Source: Carposina sasakii
Taxonomy: Eukaryota > Arthropoda > Insecta > Lepidoptera > Carposinidae
Direction of reading: 5' to 3'
Assembly (NCBI GenBank): GCA_014607495.2
Contig: CP053167.1
Coordinates: 4,960,001 to 5,024,000 of the forward strand
DNA length: 64,000 nucleotides
Shown: positions 1-11,499 of the stretch, in pieces
Layout of the letters: each line of letters starts with the position of its first letter
Position numbering within the stretch: position 1 is the first letter of the stretch
The notes under the pieces: model-generated
Seen by the model: only the letters and a program-made list of their open reading frames with translations
What the model was told of the DNA's origin: nothing
Database searches by the model: none
Program-made: the position numbers and the translations under genes

Positions 1-356
1 CGTCCTGAATGACGGATCAACGTACAACCTAAACCGCTGATTGTAGAGACCTAAGTTAGAGTCATCCAAATATAAAATCAAAATAAAATATTGCATTCAG
101 ATAGAAAAGATTTTTCGAAATGAAATAACGGGAATCGTTAAGTTTACGCAGATGAAGTAGGTATGGCCGCTACTTACGAGTACAATAATTTTATGCGACA
201 AAGAAAAATAACTGTCTACTAATCTGCTAGCCCATCTATGGAAATGCATTTTTTAAAGTTACTAGTTTTTCTTAGAAAAAGTATTTCCAGAAAAAAACTA
301 GTGTGATATTTTCCTATCTAATTTATAGACGTCCATATAGTAGGTACATTTTTAAT

Positions 357-705
357 ATAGCGGTGATAGCCCAGTGGTTAAGACGTACACCTTCCAAGCA
401 GGAGGCGTAAGTCGCAGTCATGGGTCTGTACCAATGAATTTATTTCATGTACAGATTTTAATCTTGTAAAATTGTCACTTAGCTCGTGCCTCGAAAAGCA
501 CGTAAAACTGTTGGTCCTGCGCCTGATCTCTCTCCGGTCGTGTCGGCTCTCCGTCCCATCGGACTATGAGAGTGACGGAATAGAGAGTGCATCTGTGTTT
601 GCGAACACACTTGTGCACTATAATATCTCCTGCGTACCTGACTGATCTCTGTAGAGATTGGTCGCCTTGGCCGAAATACGGTCGGGAGATTTTCATTTCA
701 TTTTT
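357..705 (+). repeat. tRNA-derived SINE, near full length
   Basis: It starts with a tRNA-like pol III head (GGTGATAGCCCAGTGGTTAA, box A-like). The body runs through TCGGACTATGAGAGTGACGG and GCACTATAATATCTCCTGCG and ends at a GGTCGGGAGAT segment followed by A/T-rich sequence. This body type is common in lepidopteran genomes by recollection. A tRNA-head fragment of the same kind lies inverted at 51945-52075. Confidence 0.65.
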
Positions 706-942
706 AATTTAGAACTCTAGGGTAATCTTTACCCTTAACAAACTAATCTCGAAAATACAGAAAGAACGCTAAAAACAATTTAGCTGAATAATCAACAATA
801 CAATCTGACTGGATTTTATCATAGTAAAAAGGAGACAGTATATTATTTATCCTCATAATCTACCTGATATTACTACCGAAAACTGAGTAGAGATGGAACA
901 CTTTTACTTCTAGATGTAAAGTGACTTCTTGTATAAAAATTT

Positions 943-1105
943 TCTAACGAATTTTTGCCTGTCTATCTGTATGTTTGTTAGCGTTCACGCAAAACTACTA
1001 GATAAAATTCAATGCGGTTTTCTCTATATTATAGTAGCAGAACTTGTAAAGTAGTGTATACTTCTATGGTCCAAGCGGACGGAGTCTCAGGTTCACTTGT
1101 GCTTA
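943..1105 (+). repeat. Remnant of a common lepidopteran interspersed repeat
   Basis: It contains the TGTCTATCTGTATGTTTGTT and CACGCAAAACTACT segments, and AAGCGGACGGAGTC at its end. The same blocks recur at 15162-15280, 54780-55115 and 61800-61950. It may be Helitron- or SINE-related; the class is not decided by these fragments. Confidence 0.45.
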
Positions 1106-1436
1106 ATATACCTTATAAGTAAATAATACGAGTAATAAGTTTATTTATTTTATTTCATTTATTTCTTTATATAAAACATATGATATGAATTTAAAATACT
1201 ACCGGGATTGGTCCACCACTCATTCTCGCCTCTGCAACTCCTGTGAGCCAGGATCAACAGAGGCGATCAGAAAAATGCATAACATAGCATAGAAAATCCG
1301 GGGACCTAACTAGCGACTATAAAGCATTAAAACTAATAGAAAAACAGAATGTGAAGTATGAAGATAGGTATGCTTAATATTACATTAAACACTGACTGAC
1401 AATATTATTACAATTGGAACATACGGCTACTTTATG

Positions 1437-1830
1437 TTACCTATGAGTTATTATACAAATTTCTTTGAAGGCATGGAAGTTGTGCTTAGATGAGATAAGG
1501 TCATAATGATAAATCGGTCTGGAGACAGATTCAATAGAATTTAACATTTGATTACGGGCATTAGACCAAAGTCCACATTCCCAAAGAATTTGATGGGAAC
1601 TTTGTTGTACGGGACAATTGTTGGCGAATGAACAGTCACAGTAAGGTGTTGGAACTAACTTAAAGGTGTATAGTTTACTCTTAAAATTACCATGTCCAGT
1701 GAGAAACTGCGGGTGATCAACCTCAATCCAAGGCATTTTTAAACGTTCGGATACGGGAAAAAATTGTACAAGTCTTTGCCTTTAGTTGACGAGTCCCACC
1801 TAGACTGCCACTCATCAACTAAGGTATCCT
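1437..1830 (-). pseudogene. Decayed non-LTR retrotransposon, C-terminal end of ORF2
   Basis: On the - strand two frames join: LVDEWQSRWDSSTKGKDL, then after a 1-bp slip near 1755 MPWIEVDHPQFLTGHGNF and a Cys-rich segment (CDCSFANNC, then LWECGLW). This is the RNase H to C-terminal region of jockey/R1-type LINEs, whose Cys-His cluster sits before a ...LW.C..W motif. Upstream open frame at 1830-2033 may be more of the same element. The reverse transcriptase is absent. Confidence 0.7.
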
Positions 1831-2630
1831 CAATGTTTATCAAATAATCTGTTTATTCTAAGCCTATCACGGAGTTTAACGAAGTCGTTGTTAATATTTT
1901 TATTTCGGAAATAGTTCGATGCCCTACGCTGCAGTTCCAGATCTGAAATTAATTTAAAATACTGCATACTAACAATTTCATTGTTTATAAAAGGGTATTT
2001 AGTAAAATAGGTTGGGTAAATTTTACAATTCATTTCAAATTCAAAATCGGATCCAAATTTCTACTACTCTACTAGTGTAAACTACTTGTTTGTTGAACTA
2101 TGTTGTTATTGCCCAAAGTCCGTAGCGGGTGAATAATAGATGGCGTTGTTGTCGAGACGCGGCGATACGCAGAGGTCTCGCTTTGATGGATATAACCTTT
2201 AGTTGATTCTATGATATATTTAACTAAATGTTTATTTGGGCGAAAAGATATGTATTTTTATTACAATTAGTTTTGTACTTATTAGGATACTGTCTAACCC
2301 ATATCAATAAACAAGAAGAAGTACGTAAGTAATAAATTCATGCTATGCTAAACGTAACTAAAAATATAGAAGGTGCTATTGAAGTCTGCGTTGTCGATGT
2401 AAAACTCCTTGGCCGCTTCACCTACGTACAAAAAGTTTTATAAGACAGGCAATAACGAACAATCCCAGCTCCCTCTAATGTAGTCATTAACAGGGGAATC
2501 TCGGCTATTGTGAATAATACAGAAGACCTGGGCAAAGATATATGTGTATAAAATGAACATTTGGTATATAAAATACTATGGATGTAATCTTAAGTAGCAT
2601 GTACTGCTTAATATTAGTTATGTAGTCTTT

Positions 2631-2845
2631 AGCCTATTGCAGTCCACTGCTGGGCGTAGGCCTCCCCCAGGGCAAGCCACAAGGCTACTACCATGGGGGT
2701 TTTTGCACATAGTCACCACGCTGGGCAGGCGGGTTGGTGACCGCAGTCTGATTTTCGGACTATGTTATCCTCCCGGAAACCCTTACGATACCCGGGGTGG
2801 TACAAATTCTACTCTGCCGGCATCGCGGCACCACGCGGCTAAGTA
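2631..2845 (-). repeat. RTE-tailed SINE copy
   Basis: In - orientation the copy runs from a GTGCCGCG-type 5' region through a TTGGTGACCGCAG-complement core to the 3' end that reads in frame QQWTAIG and TGA. The first AGCCTATTGCAGTCCACTGC of the + strand is this 3' end. Related copies: 18141, 26925, 29746, 30428, 30869, 32927, 55960. Confidence 0.8.
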
Positions 2846-3277
2846 GTACCTACTGGTTAATATTAGTTATGTATCCATTCTAAAACAGTCATAACCCTAG
2901 GTTAAGAACTGCAGCAAGTCATGTTTTATGTTATCAACTTTTATTTTTATTTATGATTATTATTAGAACGGCTGAAGTAGCCATTTACTCTAATATATAT
3001 GTCATGTCATTAGTTTATAAAATAATCAAAGATACAATCATTAAATATATCATACATTAATTAATAGAAACAAAAACACACAATAGAAAAAAAAAGGAGA
3101 AAGAAATCTTATGGTCAATCATGCATCACATTCACTCACAAAACCTCAAACATGCCATAATGAGCCTCATCCATCCATCCGCAAATATGTCAATGTCAGG
3201 GTTGGCATCAAGCAGTCGGTTGAGAGCGGTAAGGGTACGAGGAAGCGGAGAGTTAATTTAAGACAATTTGGTGTATC

Positions 3278-3552
3278 TAGGGGCCATCCATATATTACGT
3301 CATAGGTTAAGGGGAGGGAGGGAGTCGTCAAACTGTGACATTTTGTGACAAGGGGGTGGGAGGGGTTTCTTAATTTCATAACGTCACATTTTCATTAAAT
3401 AATCTCTAAATATAAATTTGCAAAAAAAGCTAAATTTGACGTCACACTAGGGAGGGAGGGGGTCTCACAAATGTGACCAGCTGTGACAAGGAGGGGGGGA
3501 GGGGCAAAAAATCATGAAATTATTGTGACGTAATTTTTGAATGACCCCCTAG
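3278..3552. mobile_element. Palindromic MITE with CTAGGGG ends
   Basis: Left end CTAGGGGCCATCCATATATT with ACGTCA, and right end TGACGTAATTTTTGAATGAC with CCCCTAG, are inverted repeats of about 27 bp. Inside, both arms carry GGGAGGGAGGG runs and TGTGACA words in inverted order. No coding capacity. Confidence 0.75.
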
Positions 3553-3599
3553 TAGATATATAAATTAAAGGTGTGACCTTATAATATATTTTGATATGC

Positions 3600-5180
3600 A
3601 AACTGTTAAAAAGGAGGATTTGCATATTTATAGGCGCTGCACTGTCCAGTATATTTAAGCGAATAATTATTAAATTATGTTTATTAGTTGATGTGTAGTG
3701 TGATTTTTTATGTGTCCAGTATTATAGTGTCCCACAGCTTACACATATGCTTACTTTTCAGTCCAGAAGTTTCGGCTTCTCTAGCCAGCCAGTATCCAGT
3801 AAAATTACAATATTTTCTGTACTTACTACATTGCCCAGCCATACAAAGCAAATGCATAGAGGGGTTGAATATTGTATACCCTAATTATACTAGATTAGAT
3901 AGTGTACACCCACCTTAAGTGCGCATAACATGAATCTTATGTTCGAGCATTAAAGTTGTATTTTCTTTGTTTTCAGGTACCTACTGATAGAGTTTACATG
4001 CTGGATATCTTCAGGTGTAGCTAAGCATAGGGGATTAACTGTAAATGCATAATATCTATTCTTAAGCAAAAAGCTAAGATAGTATATGAATTCAGGTAAG
4101 CTTTACACCTATATTATCCATGTAATTTTACATTGTCAATGACACTTTACCTCTAAATACTTAAGCTAAACTTAAGCTTTGAAAGACATTCATATGTACT
4201 ATTGCAGAACAAAGTTTCACAATTTTTACCAAGAGATGTACAAATTTTACCTACCTCTATATTATGTTGTTTTTCAAAACAATTCCCATAATTGTTGTTT
4301 TAACGAAAACAAATTGACGTACAATGAGAAGGCAAAAGCTAAACCATCTTTTGTTTCAAAAATGGCTGAACAATTAATGAACCAGGTTAATTTAAACTAA
4401 TTATGGTTAGCTGAGCTAATAAATGAGATAGGTAGCATGATTCGCTGGTTTCGGTTAAGGTGAAAACTCTGTACAACGTCTGTTTTTAAACCGACTTCAA
4501 AAAAGAGAGGTTATCAATTAATATGTATTTTTTATGTGTGTTTATGAATGACATCTACATAGTCATCTAGTTTCTCCCATCTCATTACTATTGGGTCAGC
4601 GTAATATAATATTTCATTCTAATTTGCCATGAATTTGGCAGTTGCTTCATGTTCGGCTGACTGCTTGACGCCAACCCTCAACGTAATTAAGCGACAAGTT
4701 TATAACATCAAAATTCACACATAAAATAAATTTGGTTGTACATGCCCGAGAATGTCATAAATATTTCCCACTAGGTATACCTATTCATTGCAAAAACGAT
4801 AAGGAAATAATTCCCCGAAGATGTTACTCACAGCAGCTAGTCCTAAAACAGCGTCGGTAAAACAGCATGCACAGAAAATGGCAATAAATTCAACACCCAG
4901 TTCGTTGTTACGCCACATCCGGTCGGCGCCGGTTTTTCAATTTCCTCCTCACGCAAAATAGGCCCAATGTGTAAATAGCCTACGGACGGAATAAGCGTGG
5001 CCTTAAATAGATAACGTATGTTATTAAGGTTCTGTGGGACAAGCACGAACTTCAACGAAAAGCTCGAAATTTGAAAGATCTTAACATCAACCAACATCCG
5101 TATCCGATTCCTGAACCAGTAACATGGATTGTCAAGATTTATGTGCTTTCTTTACTTGTTAAAGACTTATTTTGAAATAA
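3600..5180. other. No gene or clear repeat recognised
   Basis: AT-rich sequence with short open frames that have no family signature. ORF 4179-4400 is low-complexity in base use and resembles no protein I know. Confidence 0.5.
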
Positions 5181-5182
5181 TA

Positions 5183-5638
5183 TACAGGGTGTTTGTGACA
5201 GCCAGGCAAATATTGATACTATGACTTCAAACCATGATTCCGAGTCGAAAATTTTCGCAGGAAAATTCTAAAATTTTCCGACATATTTTTCATATTTTCA
5301 GGGAAAAAAATAGTTTAGTTCGTTTAATTAGGCCTTAGATAATGACTTAAAAATAAAATTTTAACCAAAAGATTATTTAAAAAAAAGTTATCCTCAAAAT
5401 GTTCAAAAACCTGATCAACCCTAATGGAGAGTCACAAGTGATCCAAAAAACAGCAATCTGTCACACAATAATCAATAAGCCCATTTAATCGCTCGAAACA
5501 TTTGGCGCAGAGAGCAAATATTACTGATAATGAAATCAAAATTACATTTCCTGCGATTTATAACACTGTCGAATAACTCAGCAGAATGGTACTTGTTCAG
5601 CATTTCAGTATTTGCCTGGCTGTCACCCACACCCTGTA
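5183..5638. mobile_element. Family C MITE, full-length copy
   Basis: Ends are TACAGGGTGTTTGTGACAGC and the inverted GCTGTCACCCACACCCTGTA, flanked by TA. The subterminal GCCAGGCAAATATTGA repeats in inverted form at the right end (CAGTATTTGCCTGGC). The interior is AT-rich and non-coding. A second full copy lies inverted at 13494-13920; partial copies at 43142 and 52272. Confidence 0.85.
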
Positions 5639-6197
5639 TAGATGACATAAGTACTGGCTAATGTCCTACATGTATTTTCCTCTTATATTAAAAGGCAATA
5701 GACTGGAATAGAACAGAAAGTAGGTACTATGTTAATGTAATTAAAATATTTTTAAGATTAATCGTCACCCTAATCTAATTCTGAACCGAGGACCTTACTC
5801 GTACATCGTGTCGGAACTTACACAGCCGCCAAAAAACTGTGATAACTGGAAAAACCAACAACGTATCAACAATCAGATTTCCAAATTAGCTCATTTATTC
5901 AATTCTCGATTTTTTGTCTAGTGTCAGTGTTTTACCTGATGCGCGATATCATGGTTTATCAAACCAAATGGAAAACACATCGATTAGAGAATAAAGTTAT
6001 GTTTCAAGTTTAATACCATTAGTTGTCCCGCTTGACTGACGATAAACAACGGGGACAATGCACGACCGAATCCACTCAACTAAATTAACTTTACTGTATA
6101 CTTGCTGCATTAGGATTCCAGCTACAATAACGCGTAACAGTCTGTAAGAATGCACGAACAGAATGATAGTGTGTCACACCTAATAATTCCTTTAAAT

Positions 6198-6391
6198 CAG
6201 GGGTTCCCAAACTTTCTTTCTCATAGACCCCTTTTAAAAGTTAACTGGTTCTGGTGGACCCCCTACAGGCCTACATCACATATCAACGTATTAATTGTGA
6301 ACGAATCCCCATTTTTTCACTTCAACGTAGACCCCCATCGAGTCTCCTGTGGACCCCTGGGGGTCCACCTGGACCACTTTGGGAACCACTG
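6198..6391. mobile_element. hAT-type MITE with 8-bp TSD
   Basis: Inverted ends CAGGGGTTCCCAAAC and TTTGGGAACCACTG. CTTTAAAT is present directly on both sides (6190-6197 and 6392-6399), an exact 8-bp target-site duplication as made by hAT transposases. The arms are GACCCC-rich and partly palindromic. No transposase. Confidence 0.93.
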
Positions 6392-6524
6392 CTTTAAATG
6401 ATGGTGCTTGTTTAGCGCGGTGCCACCGGTGCCTAGGCACAGAGCGTAGACTAGCCTAGAGGGAGCAAGAATGGCCACTTAGCCAGACCAGGCTCCTGCC
6501 AGGGTATAGAAGCTCGCACTGGGC

Positions 6525-6605
6525 GCAGTATATATCTGTGTTACTGCATACAAAAAATGTTAGGTCCGAAATCAAGCATTTATAAAACAGACTCTACGTA
6601 TTTTC
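6525..6605 (+). repeat. Family H repeat fragment
   Basis: It shares ACTGCATACAAAAAATGTTA and a following TCCGAAATCA-like block with 21460-21590 and, inverted, 9996-10135. Confidence 0.55.
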
Positions 6606-7102
6606 ATTCAAGTTTTTGTTACAAATGAACAGTGTCATAAGTTGAGATTCACCTTATGCATTTCTGAGATGTAATACTCGTATCGTGTAGATGTGATATA
6701 ATAATTTGTTAACGTAGGTACCTTTATTCTGAATAGGTATAACGAGTTATGAAATAAAGCGTGAAGAGGTACGAGTAACAAACAAACTTACTTTCGCACT
6801 TATAATATAGTGATGACGTATTTACCAATTAAAAATTTAAATTGCGTTACGCTTCGGTGTGACTGTCGGCATTGGTTATTTGTATTTCGCATAAGGGAAT
6901 CCGATACAAGACGGGGAATGTATTGGTTCGGGGAGGCGACATGGCGAATCTTTTCATGGACTGCTTAATGTTATTGCCGATTTTATGTGGTTTTAATCTT
7001 TACAGAATATCGCTTTGGAGATATAAACTCTTTTTTACAGTAAATACAATTTTTCTACACGATTGGGAAAACGTTATTTATACCTACAAGTTCTCTATTT
7101 AT

Positions 7103-7468
7103 ACAGGATGATTTTTGATCGTCAACGTTCCCGAAAACTACGGAATCTCCTCATCACCACGATAATTTTTCTCAATGGAAGCATACCTGGGAAGTGTCTG
7201 GTTTCCAAAATATTTGGGTCCAAAGTTGAGTAAATAGGCTGCGTTTTTCTGCATAAATGCACATAGACGCGTGTAGCAAGATTTCACGAAAAATAATTAA
7301 TACCTGTTTATGAAATAACTAACATAAACCCTGGACACTATAAATTTCGCCCGATCAAGAAAAAAAATTACATCGTTTTCCAGCTTTTTTTTTTGGCATA
7401 TACCTACTTTATTTGATGTATAGAGTACGTACCCTTCGTTAATGGTGGCAACGAAAAAACATCCTGTA
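7103..7468 (-). mobile_element. Family A MITE copy
   Basis: Inverted orientation. Starts TACAGGATGATTTTTGATCG, followed by the CAACGTTCCCGAAAACTACG block, ends CATCCTGTA. It has all internal landmarks of the family: CGATAATTTTTCTC, GTCTGGTTTCCAAAATAT, TGCATAAATGCACATAGACG. Confidence 0.88.
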
Positions 7469-7519
7469 TGTAGCATTTCGATTTACCTCAAAAATACAGA
7501 TATCATCGTTTGTACTTAC

Positions 7520-7725
7520 AAACACTAGAATACATCAGCTGCATCTCCTTCCGTGATCTCTCAAGCAATGATTTTAAAAGCAACTTATCACTGATCTTAT
7601 ACATAACCTATGCTAAACGTGACTGTAAGATCTCTTTTGTGATCTCGTTATACTGGCTATTTTGGCAATACATACATACATTTTCCCAGAGGGTAGGCAG
7701 AGATCACTTGCTATGATCCTGACAC
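7520..7725 (-). repeat. Family D repeat copy
   Basis: The inverted form of the family D 3' part: ATACATCAGCTGCATCTCCT, then an AACTTATCACTGATC block and a degraded 5' part. Confidence 0.55.
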
Positions 7726-7781
7726 GTTTCTTTTCTTCTCTACTTTGATGATATTCTTTATACACGCACATCGGTTTAGGG

Positions 7782-8111
7782 CAGTGGTTCCCAATTAGTG
7801 GTACACGTACCCCCAGGGGTACGCAAGGTTGCATCAAGGGGTACGCGGCGCGTTCCGAAAAAAAACCAAAATTACTAAAATTACCAAAAAATATTTATGC
7901 AACCAGATTTTTCAGAGTTGTGCAAAGAAGAACGTGCCCATTTGTCACATTTCTCTGTCATCTTGTATTGTATATTGATAGTAATAAATTCTAAATACCT
8001 ACTTACATCTGATTTCATCTCTTATTTATTTATTGTTCCTGCAATAAGGGGTACGCGAGTTTGAGGTCTTTCTTAGAGTGGTACGTAGAAAAAACTAATT
8101 GGGAACCACTG
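7782..8111. mobile_element. hAT-type MITE with exact 8-bp TSD
   Basis: Inverted ends CAGTGGTTCCCAATTAGTGG and AACTAATTGGGAACCACTG bound a 330-bp non-coding element. GTTTAGGG occurs directly at 7774-7781 and 8112-8119. GGGGTACGC repeats point inward from both ends. Confidence 0.94.
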
Positions 8112-8119
8112 GTTTAGGG

Positions 8120-9400
8120 TATTCTTGACCTGACCTTTCTCTACAATTTCTCCAATTTTGGAAATTCACCCGTGTGAACACGCCTTCGGAAGAGCAACGG
8201 TACAATCTCAGTTTTTTTATTCTGGAAAACCATTTGAAGATTTTTAAAACAATTCTGCATACTTAACTAATTTGCAAATGCAATTTTTGGCAATTGTGAC
8301 ATTGTTCTATTGAAGGTGCGAAGTACCTTTTAACATTGAGCTGGAAGGTTTAAGCCTGCTGTAGTTTTAGTTAGTTACGTAGGTATTATAAATTCCAAAG
8401 GTAAGCCGAAGCGAATACGGGTCACCAGTCTCTAAGGGCACATTAATTCAAATTAGTATCACTGCTTGATTTATTACTTGCGGTCTAATGGTCAGTCTTT
8501 GCCTATTTCAGCATTTAATTATCTAATAATATGAAATTATGTTGAGCTATTTTATTTAGGACTTGGGCCGCCCACGATTTTGTACACATAAAACTTGGAA
8601 TTCCCGTTCCCGTGGGAAATTCGAAAAGTTAAATTTTTCACGACGACGTGATCATTTTGTTCCATTCCAATTTCAAGGAAAATATTTTCTGATTATAATG
8701 GATAAGTATCTAAAAATGGTGATGATGAATGAAAACATCAAGAAAATCTATCTCAGTATGGGTACATACTTTTCTAGTTGGATCATTATTTTCTCAAGAC
8801 TCGCAAGGAAAAAGGAAACCAACTTCATACAGCCACCCCAAATCGTGGCGAGTTCGTCGAACTTTTGGCGCCAAAATGTCCCGCCATCGCGTCTCGACCA
8901 CCCTCTGCAGAAAATGGCGGAAATTGCGTCATATTTATACCCTGCAGAGTGTTCTTGTGATAATATTTTGAAATATGCTTGAAAATAGCATGATTGAAAT
9001 ATATGCAGATGGTATATTATGTCATATTTTGAAAGTAGTAGGATAATATTCACAGACTATGCCCCCTTTAGACCAGAGACAGTAAAAAATTTCTAAGCAA
9101 AGCTTTCTGCCAAGATAAGTGTGTTTTCAGTTGCAGTAGCATGACCTGCGATATGATAAACCGATTTAGCGACATTTAGCCTGTCACAATACGATAAATA
9201 TAGTCGCCATGTTGAATTTTGTATAGAGACGATACGATATCGTACGATACGATATCCACGATGCGTGGTCATGCTAGGGGGGCTGGTCAGATAAGTGTGA
9301 CGTTATACATATACCTACACACGACTGTGTTCCCGATAGTATCCCGAAAGGGTATCCAGAACAAATTCACATCATATAAATATGTCTTAAGAAATGAAAA
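8120..9400. other. No gene recognised
   Basis: The longest open frame (8563-8982, + strand) has overlapping frames on both strands and no domain signature, so I do not call it a gene. A short palindromic run of ACGATACGATATCGTACG type lies at about 9228-9258. Confidence 0.5.
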
Positions 9401-9404
9401 AATT

Positions 9405-9480
9405 CTTCACCCCGGTGGGACTCGAACCGACGACCTCTCTCATTCCGTGCAGAGCTCTCACCAACTGAGCTACCGGGTCA
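9405..9480 (-). repeat. Family F tRNA-like module
   Basis: On the - strand ACCCGGTAGCTCAGTTGGTG (box A) and GGTTCGAGTCCC (box B) have the spacing of a tRNA gene, with acceptor-like ends. The anticodon arm cannot form properly and no U33-anticodon loop fits, so it is not a working tRNA. Same module at 14183-14260 and 20430-20500, each followed by GAAGAATTTT. Confidence 0.65.
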
Positions 9481-9995
9481 TCATTCAGTTAGGTAATGTA
9501 CATCCAGATCGGCCATCATGTCGTTGTTAAAAATTTATATCCCGTTGCAAACACATAACTAACTTTTCTCTGCTTGATCCCATTTTCTAAAACTGAGAAC
9601 CCTGACCTTTCTGTAATATATCAGTTAGGTTACAATGGGTGTTATAATAATCCCGCATCTAAACATAAATACCAACCGTAATATTACAAAATAATTTAAA
9701 AATTGTTTAAGCTAAACACTGCCTAAAATTGACAGATATTCCACATACTATTTTGCTGTCAAATGTCATATTTAAATCGTCTAACTAAATAGTTTAGTTT
9801 ACTTTAGGCGCTCTTTTGTAATAACACCGTTGCTGTTTTAAAACTACGTTTTACAGTAAAATGCATAGAACAATGTGCAAATTACTTTCTTTTACTTAAC
9901 ATGATAAATTAATATTAGTTCAGAAAAACAACCACAAATCCTTCTAACGAACCATTCAGTGTTCGCGTGCCACCGCGTGCTAAACTTCGTAGAGA

Positions 9996-10135
9996 CCGTT
10001 TCATATAACAATTCCTATGCCTGATTTCGGAACTAACATTTTTTGTATGCAGTGAAACAGAGAACGTGGTCATACATATGGTAACTAGCGCCATCATCCA
10101 TCTGAACTATACGGTGAAACGCATAATACTAGATT
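9996..10135 (-). repeat. Family H repeat copy
   Basis: Inverted copy of the block at 21460-21590: AACATTTTTTGTATGCAGTG, AACTAGCGCCATCATCCA and GTGAAACGCA. Confidence 0.65.
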
Positions 10136-10284
10136 CGTATCAGGAAGGTGAGTAAGAATACTTTCGCGCTTTCACCAGGCAAGCTTTAGTGGGCATTTCC
10201 TAAGGCAATAGTTATTTGAATTGATTTATATGCTTAGAGGTAACGAGGAGCTAAATGGATTAATATAGAGGTGTGAATTTATAC

Positions 10285-10325
10285 AAGCAGTAACAAAAGG
10301 GGTACGTTAAGCGAAAAACTATGAA
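10285..10325 (+). repeat. Family B end fragment
   Basis: AGTAACAAAAGGGGTACGTT followed by AAGCGAAAAACTATG is the terminal block of family B, cut off after about 40 bp directly before a family A copy. Confidence 0.6.
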
Positions 10326-10330
10326 TATAA

Positions 10331-10728
10331 TACAGTGTGAGTTTTGGTCGTCAACGTTCCCGAAAACTACGGAATCTCCTCATCATCACGATCATTTTTC
10401 TCCATGGAAGTCTATTTACTCAGCCTTGGACCCTAATATCTTGGGAACCAGACCCCAATATTAGGGTTCAAGGCTGAGTAAATAGACTGCGTTTTTCTGC
10501 ATAAATGTACATAGACGTGCGTAGCAAGGTTTTTTTCACGATAAATAATTAATATCTGTCTATAATAAAACTAGCATAAACAATGGTATAAATTTCGCCC
10601 AGTCAAGTAATTTTTTTAATTTTTAATTTACATAGTTTCGCAGCATTTTTTTGGCATAAAATTACTTTATTTGATTTATAGAGTACGTACCCTTTGTTAA
10701 GGGTGGTAACGAAAAAACAATCTGTATA
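10331..10728 (-). mobile_element. Family A MITE copy with internal inverted duplication
   Basis: Inverted orientation, from TACAGTGTGAGTTTTGGTCG to ACAATCTGTA. The block TCTATTTACTCAGCCTTGGA with CCCTAATATC appears first inverted (10423) and again in normal order (10462), so part of the element is duplicated head to head. Confidence 0.85.
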
Positions 10729-11073
10729 GTCTATTTAGGGAAAATATAAAAAAACGACAACGGTTAAAAGTCAGAGTTAAAAAAGTTGGTTAAATATAAA
10801 AAAATCTGTTTATAGTATTTATTTGATTCCTTGGGGGACCTACACCTAGACTTGTAGATATTAAAAGAAAATGTAATAATGAAAAGCTCTTAATACTGAC
10901 ACTAACATAACAGACATCATAGTGTGTCACAACTATAATAATGAATTCAGAATATAATTTTCATCATCAGGGTAGATTTAACTGTTACGTAATCTGACGT
11001 ATAACATAACTGCGTAGTACGGCGCCATCCAGTCTACACTTAAGGCGGGGTATAGTATTGGTGGCGCCTAAAC

Positions 11074-11454
11074 TATACAGGGTGTTTTTTCGTTGCCACC
11101 CTTAACGAAGGGTACGTACTATTTACATCAAATAAAGTAAGTTTATGTCAAAAAAATGCTGGGATACGATGTAAATTATATTGAAAAAAATTTTTATTAC
11201 TTGATCGGGCGAAATTTATAGTGTTCAGTGTTTATGCTAGTTTATTCATAGACAGATATTACAGCGTCGTGAAAAAATCTTACTACACGCGTCAATGTGC
11301 ATTTATGCAGAAAAACGCAGTCTATTTACTCAACTTTGGACCCTAATATTTTGGAGACCAGACTCTTCCCAGGTATGCTTCCATGGAGAAAAATGATCGT
11401 GATGATGAGGAGATTCCGAAGTTTTTGGGAACGTTGACGACCAAAAATCATTCT
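11074..11454 (+). mobile_element. Family A MITE copy
   Basis: Starts TATACAGGGTGTTTTTTCGT; contains all internal landmarks and ends at GACCAAAAATCATTCTTGA, where the expected CACCCTGTA is replaced by a palindrome. Confidence 0.88.
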
Positions 11455-11499
11455 TGAATACTTAAGTATTATACAGGATAATACTTAAGTATTCAAGAA
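11451..11499. repeat. Perfect 21-bp inverted repeat at a transposon end
   Basis: TTCTTGAATACTTAAGTATT plus A at 11451-11471 and its exact reverse complement at 11479-11499 are separated by TACAGGA, the usual terminal word of family A. Confidence 0.9.

Noticed and set aside
1830..2033. 67-codon - strand frame as a separate gene
   Set aside because: It sits directly upstream of a LINE C-terminus and may be part of the same decayed element; not enough signature to call.
8563..8982. 139-codon open frame on the + strand
   Set aside because: No domain or signal signature, frames open on both strands over the same stretch, and no splice or promoter context. Likely chance or repeat-derived.
9405..9480. 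Functional tRNA gene
   Set aside because: Box A and box B are present, but the anticodon arm does not pair and no valid anticodon loop can be drawn.
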